From assembly GCA_002307035.1 (NCBI GenBank), contig DBTL01000051.1, positions 817 through 17,836 on the forward strand: a DNA stretch of 17,020 nt, written 5' to 3'. The notes beneath the pieces are model-generated. The model did no database searches. It saw only the letters and a list, made by a program, of their open reading frames with translations, and was not told where the DNA came from. Within the stretch, counting starts at the first letter, position 1. Each line of letters begins with the position of its first letter. The DNA comes from Bacteroides sp. UBA1317. GTDB taxonomy: Bacteria > Bacteroidota > Bacteroidia > Bacteroidales > Bacteroidaceae. Both the position numbers and the translations under genes were made by a program. Shown piece after piece: positions 1 through 7,260 of the stretch.

Positions 1-555
1 ATGGATTTGCATGCTGATCAGATTCAGGGATTTTTCAATATTCCAGTAGATCATTTATATGCTTCTGCAGTTTTTCTTCCATACATTCAATCATTGCAGT
101 TAGAAAATCTTGTTATTGCCACTCCTGACGTTGGTGGGTCAAAAAGAGCAAGTACTTTTTCTAAATATTTGGGCGTTCCGTTGGTACTCTGTAATAAATC
201 TCGTGTGAGAGCGAATGAAGTGGCAACAATGCAGATAATTGGTGATGTAGAAGGCAAAAACGTGGTATTAATCGACGATATAGTAGATACCGCAGGCACA
301 ATTACAAAAGCAGCTAATATAATGTTGGAAGCGGGTGCAGAATCAGTAAGAGCCATTGCGAGCCATTGTGTTATGTCCGATCCGGCTTCAGAAAGAGTAA
401 CAGAATCAGCGCTTTCGGAAATGGTATTTACAGATAGCATACCCTACTGCAAAAATAGTCCAAAAGTTAAACAACTTAGCATAGCCAAAATGTTTGCGGA
501 AACAATAAAGAGAGTTGTAAACAACGAATCTATTAGCTCTCAATACATTATTTGA
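1..555 (+). CDS. prs: Ribose-phosphate pyrophosphokinase (PRPP synthetase), C-terminal part, 5' end outside window
   Basis: This is the C-terminal 184 residues of PRPP synthetase. The enzyme transfers pyrophosphate from ATP to ribose 5-phosphate, giving PRPP for purine, pyrimidine, histidine, tryptophan and NAD synthesis in the cytoplasm. The visible part opens with the conserved DLHADQIQGFF segment, which contains the active-site histidine, and has the PRPP-binding loop VVLIDDIVDTAGT at about residues 88-100. By alignment to the roughly 312-residue family, the first visible Met corresponds to about residue 128, so it is internal and the real start lies left of the window. The reading frame is intact to a TGA stop, and a strong terminator follows 40 bases later, so prs is the last gene of its transcript. 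Identification is secure; only the N-terminus is missing. Confidence 0.97.
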   Translation: MDLHADQIQGFFNIPVDHLYASAVFLPYIQSLQLENLVIATPDVGGSKRASTFSKYLGVPLVLCNKSRVRANEVATMQIIGDVEGKNVVLIDDIVDTAGTITKAANIMLEAGAESVRAIASHCVMSDPASERVTESALSEMVFTDSIPYCKNSPKVKQLSIAKMFAETIKRVVNNESISSQYII

Positions 556-595
556 TTCCAGACTTTCAATATAACAATATTCCATACAATATATT

Positions 596-652
596 CCCTG
601 ATTATCTTTGAATACAATCTTCATTCAAGGTATAATCAGGGATTGTTTTTTT
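596..652 (+). terminator. Rho-independent terminator of prs
   Basis: CCCTGATTAT plus CTTTGAAT (596-613) pairs with 623-641, forming a stem of about 18 pairs with one bulged base and one T-G wobble around a 9-base loop. Seven T residues follow at 646-652. The hairpin lies about 40 bases after the prs stop and points the same way. Confidence 0.9.
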
Positions 653-757
653 GATTGTTTTTCATTTTTCAAGTGCATTATTTGGATATACTGAACAGCA
701 TCAAACAATTACAGCCTTCTTTTCGTTATAGATTCATATTAACTAAATGAAAAGGTA

Positions 758-1189
758 ATGATTTATAAATTTTTATTCCCAGCCAAACCTGATGATACAA
801 AAGTATCACTATTTCTACTAGCCATGAGAATAGTATTTGGGTTACTACTAATGAATCATGGCATACAGAAATGGAATGCTTTTGATCAAATGTCGGCAGT
901 CTTTCCCGATCCTCTTGGAGTTGGAAGTTCCGTATCCTTAGCATTGGCAATCTTTGGAGAACTGGTCTGTTCTATAGCTTTTATCTTTGGCCTCTTATAT
1001 AGATTATCAATGATTCCAATGATTATCACGATGTTAGTAGCTTTCTTTATGATTCACGGTAACGATGTCTTTGCTGTTAAGGAGATGGCCTTTATCTATT
1101 TGAGTGTATTTGTTTTGATGTATTTCGTAGGACCCGGCAAATTTTCCCTTGATAGATTACTAATCAAAATATTCAATCATAAAAAGTAG
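758..1189 (+). CDS. DoxX family integral membrane protein
   Basis: A 143-residue, very hydrophobic protein with four predicted membrane helices at about residues 16-33, 56-79, 83-100 and 109-126. The pattern RxxxGLLLMNHGIQKW in helix 1, GELVCSIAFIFGLLYR in helix 2 and a final helix ending in GPGKFSLDRLL is that of the DoxX/DoxD superfamily. These small inner-membrane proteins include quinone-linked and redox-stress members, but most have no assigned function and no specific substrate can be read here. The start is ATG preceded by AAAAGG, a modest ribosome-binding sequence. It follows the prs terminator, and about 100 bases later a separate lipoprotein gene begins, so it is probably transcribed alone or with that gene. 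A weak -10/-7-like sequence (TAGATTCA, about 729-736) lies upstream but is not convincing. Confidence 0.88.
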   Translation: MIYKFLFPAKPDDTKVSLFLLAMRIVFGLLLMNHGIQKWNAFDQMSAVFPDPLGVGSSVSLALAIFGELVCSIAFIFGLLYRLSMIPMIITMLVAFFMIHGNDVFAVKEMAFIYLSVFVLMYFVGPGKFSLDRLLIKIFNHKK

Positions 1190-1249
1190 AATAATGTTCT
1201 ATTAATAAATAGAAACATTGTTTAGACACTCGTATCATAAAAATATGGC

Positions 1250-1257
1250 TATATTTA
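1250..1257 (+). promoter_or_regulatory. Possible -7 promoter element for the DUF3332 gene
   Basis: TATATTTA differs from the Bacteroides -7 consensus TAnnTTTG only in the last base and sits 31 bases before the ATG at 1289. No good -33 TTTG is found at the usual 19-21 base spacing, so this is tentative. Confidence 0.35.
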
Positions 1258-1288
1258 CATCTCATTATTAATTTTAAAAAAAGTATTT

Positions 1289-1837
1289 ATGAAAAGGAAG
1301 AAATTATCTCTTTGTGCCTATCTGCTGGGTGCTACACTGCTGTTCAGTTCATGCATCGGGTCTTTCACTTTGTGGCATAAGGTACTCGATTGGAATCAAA
1401 CAATAGGTAATAAGTTTGTTAACGAACTTGTTTTCATTGCTTGCAACATTGTCCCTATTTATCCGATAGCAGGACTAGTTGATGTTATCGTACTTAATTC
1501 TATCGAATTCTGGACTGGTTCCAACCCTGCAAGTGCCAACGTAGGCAATGTAAAAAAGGTAAAAGGAGAGAATGGTGATTATATGGTTAAAACCCTTGAA
1601 GATGGTTATACCATTAGCAAAGATGGCCAAACGATGAACTTAATTTATAATAAAGCAGCTAATACTTGGAATGCGGTTTACGATGGCCATAGCACTAAGT
1701 TGTTGAAAATGAACAATAATGGAACAGCAGAACTATATTTACCTGATGGTGGAACAATGAATGTTACGCTAGATGCTCAGGGAATGATGGCTGCACGAAA
1801 AGTTGCTATGAATAATGTATTCTTCGCTGCGCGATAA
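1289..1837 (+). CDS. DUF3332 family lipoprotein
   Basis: A 182-residue protein with a lipoprotein signal: basic MKRKK, a hydrophobic stretch and lipobox LFSSC with the lipidated cysteine at residue 22. After that comes the DUF3332 pattern SFTLWHKVLDWNQTIGNKFVNE, then a hydrophobic segment at about 46-72 (VFIACNIVPIYPIAGLVDVIVLN), followed by a soluble beta-rich part with repeated DG/NG turns. The family is common in Bacteroidota and some Proteobacteria and has no assigned function. The hydrophobic segment suggests a membrane-anchored envelope protein. It stands between the DoxX gene and a terminator hairpin shared with the convergent tamL-like gene. Family assignment is from the characteristic N-terminal half; the role is unknown. 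Confidence 0.85.
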   Translation: MKRKKLSLCAYLLGATLLFSSCIGSFTLWHKVLDWNQTIGNKFVNELVFIACNIVPIYPIAGLVDVIVLNSIEFWTGSNPASANVGNVKKVKGENGDYMVKTLEDGYTISKDGQTMNLIYNKAANTWNAVYDGHSTKLLKMNNNGTAELYLPDGGTMNVTLDAQGMMAARKVAMNNVFFAAR

Positions 1838-1851
1838 TCCATATATTTAAG

Positions 1852-1896
1852 AAATCCCCCTTGCATAGAGTTATCAACTCTACTCAAGGGGGATTT
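1852..1896. terminator. Hairpin terminator between convergent DUF3332 and tamL-like genes
   Basis: AAATCCCCCTTG (1852-1863) pairs perfectly with CAAGGGGGATTT (1885-1896). An inner TAGAGTT/AACTCTA stem (1866-1872 with 1876-1882) closes a 3-base loop. The GC-rich core flanked by A and T runs can act in both directions. It lies 15 bases after the DUF3332 stop and 57 bases beyond the tamL stop on the other strand. The + strand T-tract is short, so rho-independence is less clear than for prs. Confidence 0.8.
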
Positions 1897-1952
1897 TAGA
1901 TTCTTATAGATAGAGGCTTAATCGACTCTCAAGAACGATTACATACGGAAAA

Positions 1953-4262
1953 TCAGAAAGGATAACCTACTGCAAGGTGAAACGTAAAGTCACGCTTTAG
2001 ACTAGGACTAAGTATTGGATAACGGTCGTTACCCGTACTATATACTGGATTAACCGCCTTCATTCCACCGTCAAGACGAAAGATAAGGTAATCAAGATCT
2101 AATCGAATCCCTAAACCATAAGCGAATGCTATTTGCTTATAAAACTTATCGAAACGAAATTGCCCTCCCGGCTGATTCTCATAATTGCGTATCGTCCAAA
2201 TATTGCCGGCATCAACAAATGCAGCTCCTTGCATCCGCCAAAACAGCTTACTTCGATACTCAATGCTTGCATCAAACTTAATGTCTCCTGATTGATTCAG
2301 AAAATTACCATCTCCGGGAAACGAACCCGGACCTAATCCACGAACCGACCATCCACGTACACTATTAGCGCCACCGGAGAAATATTGTTTTTCAAAAGGA
2401 ACAATTTTCGCATTTCCATAAGGAACTGCAATGCCAAAACCTGTATGAAAAGCCACGGAATTGCGTTCATCAATAACGATGTTTTTCGCAAAATCAAAAT
2501 CGCCTTTCAAGTATTGAGCATAAGGTATGCTAAGAATCGCATATTCGCCATCGCTATTTTTTGATTGATTGATAATACGAGAAATCCCATAAAGAAGATT
2601 TCCTGCTGATTCTATCCCTGCACGGATAGAATATGAATTAGATGCAATTGTATTATTCGTCAATACTCCACCAGTACTATTATAATTATACATATACCCT
2701 GTCCGCACAATCAGACGGTCTTTGTAGTTGTATTCCAAAATATAAGCTTGACCGGCATCTTCATATTTCTGTCTAAATGTATCTGACATCCACGGCATAT
2801 AGAGAAAACTCACATCAAGTAAATCAAAACGATGCTGAACTCGTGGATTATTTGACCATTTATAACTCCAAGATGCTGAAGCTACTTTACGCGAAAATTC
2901 AGGGCGCAACTGAGAATTATATTGCAATCCAAATTCGGTCGTGGCCCTGATACGCTTTTTAAAGTCAGACGAAAGAAATGGAAAAAGGAAATTAGGAAAA
3001 CGGATGCTCGCTTCAGCACCGTATTCTGTATAGTTATTATTCTTATATTCTTGTTGCAATCCTGAAATAGCTTCGTATGCACCTCTAAACTTAAGCATAA
3101 AAGTCTCAGAACCATGAAATAAGTTGCGGTGTTGAAAAGAGACAGAAGCAGCTGCACCAAGATCACCCGCTGAATTTGTGCCCTCTATCTCGAAAGAGAC
3201 GGATTGATGTCTACTTTTGGTTAACATTACATAGCAATTCAACATAGTACTATCAGCTATTTGAGTCTCAAAAAAACGAATATTTGTATATTTCAACGCT
3301 GAAAGTCTGCCGAAATAAGTATACGTACGTTGTACATCACGTTCATTATATAAGCTTCCCGGAAGAATTCTCAAATTATCCGTCAATACTTTGGGACGCA
3401 AGTATAGCTTATCCTTATAATAGATAGGGTATCCTTTGTAATGCAAAGAATCATTAATTTCAATACTACTCAGTGCCGAAGACTGAAGTACATCATAATC
3501 AGTAATAAAACTAACTTTGTTTATTTTATACTGTTCATGATCTTTTGGCAAATCAGCTACGTATGTTTTATAGCGTAACAAATGAAGAGTCAGATCAACT
3601 TGATAAGTATTTCTAACAGTATCCGCCGTATAAGTAATAAAGTCCTTGTTAAATTTATAATAACCTCTTTGTGTCAAATTATTAGTAATTCGTTGGCGCT
3701 CAGCATCCAGCTCGTTCACATTAAACAACATTCCTTCTTTAAGCAAAGAATTGGCCGAATCACTTTGCATGAAAATGGCTATTTTTTTATCCTCTATATC
3801 ATATTTAAGACGACGTACAATATAAGGTTTTCCGGAAATCACCTGATAAGTAAGTTTCAACTTCTTCTTTTTTGTCGTTGTCACATAATCAACCTTCGCC
3901 CCCATATAGCCCATATTTTGGAGCACTTTCGTTAATTCTTCTTTAGAACGCTCAGCTTCAGCAGAGCTATATATCACAGGAGCATCACCCATCTTCCGAA
4001 AAGATTTATTATACCACCGCGTAGAATCCCTCCCCGAAAGACTATAAATGTACAATTGCGTCTTAATTAAGCTAAACCACTTTGTGTTTGGATTTTGGCG
4101 TACATATTTTTTAAGTTCCGAAGATCTTATTTTCTTATTATCTGTTTGCACAGCAACTTCATCCAACAAATATGCGCCATCGGGTACAAATTTTGTGGCA
4201 GAGCATGAAGCGAGTGCCAAAATAATTATAAGCCGTATCGTGTAAAAAAAGCTTCTCCTCAT
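1953..4262 (-). CDS. tamL: TamL-like BamA/TamA family outer-membrane assembly lipoprotein
   Basis: A 769-residue Omp85-superfamily protein. The start chosen (ATG at 4262, MRRSFFYTIR) gives a clean lipoprotein signal with lipobox LALASC and lipidated Cys20. An in-frame ATG at 4370 would add 36 residues ahead of this signal and lies upstream of the -7 element, so it is rejected. After the cysteine come POTRA-type repeats to about residue 370 (pattern KPYIVRRLKYDI, LLKEGMLFNVNELDAERQRITNNLTQRGYYKFNKD). A C-terminal 16-strand barrel follows, with the Omp85 signature SVRGWSVRGLGPGSF (VRGW near residue 635) and the terminal aromatic signal ending in YPF. TamL is the lipidated TamA counterpart of Bacteroidota and acts with TamB in outer-membrane protein or lipid traffic. 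TamB is not in this window. A specialised BamA paralogue remains possible. Confidence 0.88.
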   Translation of the reverse strand: MRRSFFYTIRLIIILALASCSATKFVPDGAYLLDEVAVQTDNKKIRSSELKKYVRQNPNTKWFSLIKTQLYIYSLSGRDSTRWYNKSFRKMGDAPVIYSSAEAERSKEELTKVLQNMGYMGAKVDYVTTTKKKKLKLTYQVISGKPYIVRRLKYDIEDKKIAIFMQSDSANSLLKEGMLFNVNELDAERQRITNNLTQRGYYKFNKDFITYTADTVRNTYQVDLTLHLLRYKTYVADLPKDHEQYKINKVSFITDYDVLQSSALSSIEINDSLHYKGYPIYYKDKLYLRPKVLTDNLRILPGSLYNERDVQRTYTYFGRLSALKYTNIRFFETQIADSTMLNCYVMLTKSRHQSVSFEIEGTNSAGDLGAAASVSFQHRNLFHGSETFMLKFRGAYEAISGLQQEYKNNNYTEYGAEASIRFPNFLFPFLSSDFKKRIRATTEFGLQYNSQLRPEFSRKVASASWSYKWSNNPRVQHRFDLLDVSFLYMPWMSDTFRQKYEDAGQAYILEYNYKDRLIVRTGYMYNYNSTGGVLTNNTIASNSYSIRAGIESAGNLLYGISRIINQSKNSDGEYAILSIPYAQYLKGDFDFAKNIVIDERNSVAFHTGFGIAVPYGNAKIVPFEKQYFSGGANSVRGWSVRGLGPGSFPGDGNFLNQSGDIKFDASIEYRSKLFWRMQGAAFVDAGNIWTIRNYENQPGGQFRFDKFYKQIAFAYGLGIRLDLDYLIFRLDGGMKAVNPVYSTGNDRYPILSPSLKRDFTFHLAVGYPF

Positions 4263-4294
4263 GCGCTTATATATGAAATTAATGGAATGGTTTA

Positions 4295-4302
4295 CAAAGA
4301 TA
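4295..4302 (-). promoter_or_regulatory. -7 promoter element for the tamL-like gene
   Basis: On the - strand this reads TATCTTTG, an exact match to TAnnTTTG, 32 bases before the ATG at 4262. Transcription would begin close to 4288, leaving a leader of about 25 bases. The -33 region is T-rich but has no perfect TTTG. Confidence 0.6.
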
Positions 4303-4369
4303 AGCCATATTTTTCGTTTAAGAAAAGAAAAAGAACCGGAAGTATTGAGAGGAATTAAGAATATCTTCA

Positions 4370-4377
4370 TAGATTTG
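4370..4377 (+). promoter_or_regulatory. -7 promoter element for the RNA methyltransferase gene
   Basis: TAGATTTG matches TAnnTTTG exactly and lies 29 bases before the ATG at 4407. ATTG at 4344-4347 is a possible -33 element at slightly long spacing. The element is divergent from the tamL promoter 68 bases away. Confidence 0.6.
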
Positions 4378-4406
4378 CAAAAAAAATATAAACAATAAGT
4401 AGTACT

Positions 4407-5177
4407 ATGCCATTAAGTAAAAATAAAATAAAATATATTCATTCACTGGAACAAAAAAAAACACGTAAAGAAGAAAGAAATTTCTTGGCTGAAGGTCCAA
4501 AATTGGTAGACGATCTATTAGGGCATTTTCCTTGCCACTATTTAGCCGCTACCAACGAATGGCTGAATGAACATTCATCCATTATTGCCGATGAAATAGC
4601 AGTAGTCACCACTGAAGAACTTTCGCGAGCCAGCCTACTGAAAACGCCACAACAAGTGCTTGCCATCTTTGAACAAGCAAAGCACAATATAGAACTAGAG
4701 AAAGCACAAAGATCTCTTTCATTAGCATTAGATGATATCCAAGATCCCGGAAATTTAGGCACAATCATCCGACTGGCAGACTGGTTTGGTATTGAACAGA
4801 TTTTCTGCTCACCGGGGACCGTAGATGTTTATAACCCTAAAACAATACAAGCTACCATGGGAGCTATTGCTCGTGTAAAGGTGCACTACATTCCACTCCC
4901 CGATTTAATTGCTTCTTTACGAGGTATTCCTGTATACGGTACATTTCTGGATGGAGAAGATCTATACCAAAAGCCTCTGTCAGAAGCAGGACTTATTGTT
5001 ATGGGAAATGAAGGGAATGGAATTAGCAAGGAAGTAGAAAATCTTGTAAGCCACCATTTGTATATACCGAATTATCCTCAAAAAAGACAAACATCCGAAT
5101 CACTGAACGTTGCAATAGCCACAGCCGTAGTGTGTGCTGAATTTCGCAGACAGATGATCATACCTAAGCAATTATAA
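4407..5177 (+). CDS. SpoU/TrmH family RNA 2'-O-methyltransferase
   Basis: A 256-residue SPOUT-class enzyme that should transfer a methyl group from S-adenosylmethionine to a ribose 2'-OH in rRNA or tRNA. An N-terminal substrate-binding domain (about 1-95, with the typical KYIHSLEQKKTRKEERNFLAEGPK start) precedes the catalytic domain. Motif 1 is LALDDIQDPGNLGTIIR with Asn116 and Arg122, motif 2 is GLIVMGNEGNGIS with Glu202, and motif 3 is ESLNVAIATAVV with Ser232-Leu-Asn234. All key residues are present and the length is normal. The exact target nucleotide cannot be read from sequence: RlmB-like, TsnR-like and YsgA-like members share this layout. It is divergent from tamL. Its TAA stop is interleaved with the stop of the next convergent gene. 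Confidence 0.93.
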   Translation: MPLSKNKIKYIHSLEQKKTRKEERNFLAEGPKLVDDLLGHFPCHYLAATNEWLNEHSSIIADEIAVVTTEELSRASLLKTPQQVLAIFEQAKHNIELEKAQRSLSLALDDIQDPGNLGTIIRLADWFGIEQIFCSPGTVDVYNPKTIQATMGAIARVKVHYIPLPDLIASLRGIPVYGTFLDGEDLYQKPLSEAGLIVMGNEGNGISKEVENLVSHHLYIPNYPQKRQTSESLNVAIATAVVCAEFRRQMIIPKQL

Positions 5178-5540
5178 TAAAGGAGCTATTTTAGTTAATT
5201 CAGTAGGCAACATAGTAGCAAAATCAAACGGATAAAGACGATACAACGATAATTTTCGGGTAGCAAAATCTGTCATCAAATCAATAGGAATCTCCGTTAA
5301 TTGGTTGTTATACTTCAACAAAGAGCATATACGATCCAATAATAGAGGAGCATATTTACAAAGTATTTCACCTTCTTCTTTTGGCAATAAAAGACTGACT
5401 CCAGGCATCCATTGAACGCGCTCAGACTCCTCGCTCAAAGAAAATGCACGTACAGCATATTCTCCTTCTACTTCAACTACGTATTGCTTAAGCAATCCGT
5501 AGTGAGGTAACAGCAAGTAATGTGAAGCAAATCGTTTCAT
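5172..5540 (-). CDS. Small conserved-looking hypothetical protein
   Basis: A 122-residue protein I do not recognise firmly. It begins MKRFASHYLLLPHYGLLKQY, followed by a short beta-rich region (VVEVEGEYAVRAFSL), a WMPG turn near residue 44, then a mostly helical second half rich in Leu, Pro and Tyr. There is no signal peptide or membrane helix. It is the last gene of the ileS-lspA operon, 28 bases after the DUF4296 gene. The N-terminal beta layout followed by a PG turn loosely recalls the start of amidohydrolase-family proteins, but the metal-binding HxH and the catalytic barrel are absent. It could therefore be a relic domain or an unrelated family; this is a weak inference. The stop overlaps the convergent methyltransferase gene by six bases. 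Confidence 0.72.
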   Translation of the reverse strand: MKRFASHYLLLPHYGLLKQYVVEVEGEYAVRAFSLSEESERVQWMPGVSLLLPKEEGEILCKYAPLLLDRICSLLKYNNQLTEIPIDLMTDFATRKLSLYRLYPFDFATMLPTELTKIAPLL

Positions 5541-5568
5541 CTAATTATATCAATTATTTAAATAGATT

Positions 5569-6516
5569 TTATCGCCGCTGAAGTTGATTATTCATTGGGC
5601 GAGGTTGCATATTATTCCGCCTATGATTGAGTTCTTCGGGATTTTGTCTTCGAGGAGGTACTTGCGCAGGCTCCATCATTCTAGCCGTATCGGCTTTTAT
5701 TGGTGCAGATGGCCTAGCCTTCTTTACAGAATCCGCCTTTGCCTGTTCCTCTGGAGTTTTAGCTTTAGTACGATAGCGTTTTAGTGAGATTGCGCTTACT
5801 AACATGTTAGCCTCTTTCTCTCCTTCAAAATAAATAAAACCTCTTATCTCACGAATAGCCCCTAACGTATCTGCTTGCAAGCGAATACGTTCTATACCAG
5901 GTTTCAGTATCTTCTTTGTAGAACTAATAACACTATCATTCGTATATACGATCTGCATAGCCATAATTGGCCTATTAGTAGAAGATGTTTGCATTTTATG
6001 CTTTAAGAAGTGAAAATTGGCCTGCCATTCCAAAGCATCTTTTTCTTCAAAATTAGCATCAGCAGGAATCGTAAAGGTGATTTTATTGCTTAAAGGAAAA
6101 CCTGTCAGACAAGCAACGCGCTCCAAAAACCACACATCAATACTATCTCCTGGAGCCGAGACAGGAGGTTTCTTATCACGAATAGCGACCAGATGATTAA
6201 TTTCATCTTGTTGCAACTTCAAGCGAGCATTTACTTTCTCGTAGATTTTAGCCAATACCTCTGTATTTCGCGTATACCACACCATTGACGAATCAAATGC
6301 AGCCTCTGTAGTTCCATATTTTTTAAAGACATATTCTACATAAAGAGCCTTTTTATAATTATCTTCGCCAGTGAGATTCTCTCCCATTGCTTTAGCCAAA
6401 TGATAATCATACAGCAGTTCTTCCATCTGATCTTCAGATATCACGCCATCAGGCCTTTTTATTTTACAACCAGCCAGAGCTAAGAACAATATGAGTACGT
6501 AACATACGTTTTTCAT
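5569..6516 (-). CDS. DUF4296 domain lipoprotein
   Basis: A 315-residue lipoprotein with lipobox LALAGC and Cys17. Residues about 24-110 form the DUF4296 domain (pattern GVISEDQMEELLYDYHLAKAMG, then a helical YVFKKYGTTEAAFDSSMVWYTRN stretch). This domain is found in Bacteroidota lipoproteins of unknown function. The middle part (about 115-240) is beta-rich. The last 50 or so residues are low-complexity, rich in Pro, Arg, Asn and Gln. The gene lies 16 bases after lspA, whose product cleaves exactly this class of signal peptide, and the adjacency appears typical for the phylum. A structural or chaperone role at the outer membrane is plausible but unproven. Confidence 0.88.
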   Translation of the reverse strand: MKNVCYVLILFLALAGCKIKRPDGVISEDQMEELLYDYHLAKAMGENLTGEDNYKKALYVEYVFKKYGTTEAAFDSSMVWYTRNTEVLAKIYEKVNARLKLQQDEINHLVAIRDKKPPVSAPGDSIDVWFLERVACLTGFPLSNKITFTIPADANFEEKDALEWQANFHFLKHKMQTSSTNRPIMAMQIVYTNDSVISSTKKILKPGIERIRLQADTLGAIREIRGFIYFEGEKEANMLVSAISLKRYRTKAKTPEEQAKADSVKKARPSAPIKADTARMMEPAQVPPRRQNPEELNHRRNNMQPRPMNNQLQRR

Positions 6517-6532
6517 CTATTACTCTCTCAAT

Positions 6533-7156
6533 TTATTCATGAGAATGATAAGTCTCATTCAAATATTTACTATAAAACAAAAGTAGCGCAATAATTCCGC
6601 AACTGATAGCTGCATCAGCAAAATTGAAAATAGGACTAAAAAAGATGAAATGCCCTCCTCCTATCAGAGGCATCCAAGTAGGCCAAGTAGTATCAATAAT
6701 AGGAAAATAAAACATATCTACCACCTTTCCATAGAACAAGGTAGAATAACCTCCTTCGGCAGGCATGAAGCTGGCAATAGAAGAATGAGTGCTTTCGTTA
6801 AATAAAAGACCATAGAATACACTATCAATAATATTACCCAAAGCTCCCGTCAAAATCAAAGATATGCAAATGATATATCCGGTCTTTGCTCCACGTTTAA
6901 TAATCTTCATCAAATACCAACCAATAAGTCCTACAGCTATGATACGAAAGCTCGTCAAAAACAATTTCCCAAATAGCTCCATACCAAAAGCCATACCATT
7001 ATTTTCAGTAAAATAGATATAGAACCAATCGGTGACATGAATACTTTCGTGAAAATACATATTTGTTTTCACTACGATTTTGATCATCTGATCTATAAAA
7101 AGTACCGAAAAGATAATGAGCAAGGATATACGTCCTTTTGTTAGTATATTTTTCAT
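6533..7156 (-). CDS. lspA: Lipoprotein signal peptidase (signal peptidase II)
   Basis: A 207-residue inner-membrane aspartyl protease that removes the signal peptide from diacylglyceryl-modified prolipoproteins. The family motifs are present: FIDQMIKI in helix 1 (Asp22), TENNGMAFG at 50-58, GALGNIIDS with catalytic Asp111, GKVVDMFYFP at 143-152, and FNFADAAI with catalytic Asp181. Four membrane helices are evident. The protein is longer than the E. coli enzyme (about 164) because of an insertion between the two catalytic aspartates (about 118-165, carrying GGYSTL and TTWPTWMPLIGGGH), as is usual for this phylum. The link to ileS parallels the classical ileS-lspA synteny. A hairpin-rich spacer of about 100 bases separates it from the upstream traR/dksA-like gene. 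Confidence 0.97.
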   Translation of the reverse strand: MKNILTKGRISLLIIFSVLFIDQMIKIVVKTNMYFHESIHVTDWFYIYFTENNGMAFGMELFGKLFLTSFRIIAVGLIGWYLMKIIKRGAKTGYIICISLILTGALGNIIDSVFYGLLFNESTHSSIASFMPAEGGYSTLFYGKVVDMFYFPIIDTTWPTWMPLIGGGHFIFFSPIFNFADAAISCGIIALLLFYSKYLNETYHSHE

Positions 7157-7188
7157 TCTTATTATGGAGTTGAGAGATTAAGTCTCTT

Positions 7189-7247
7189 AAGTATTGAGGT
7201 GTTAAGTCATTAACAAGATTGTTAAACGACTCAACACCTCAACACTT
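7189..7247 (-). repeat. Long imperfect hairpin between traR/dksA-like gene and lspA
   Basis: 7189-7214 pairs with 7221-7247 to form about 26 base pairs around a 6-base loop. There is one bulged base, at 7224. The three mismatched positions (7193/7243, 7204/7232, 7209/7227) are A-C on the + strand, so they become U-G wobbles in the - strand transcript, the direction the operon is read. No T-run follows, so it is not a canonical terminator. TTAAGT recurs at 7178, 7187 and 7203. The element may be an mRNA processing or stability structure, or a copy of a dispersed palindromic repeat. Confidence 0.7.
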
Positions 7248-7260
7248 AAACTTCTATTTC

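Noticed and set aside
1..3. ATG at base 1 as the prs start
   Set aside because: The protein would lack the first 40 percent of the enzyme; this Met aligns to an internal position of PRPP synthetase.
4263..4370. N-terminal extension of the tamL-like protein starting at 4370
   Set aside because: It precedes a clear lipoprotein signal and includes the promoter element on its own strand.
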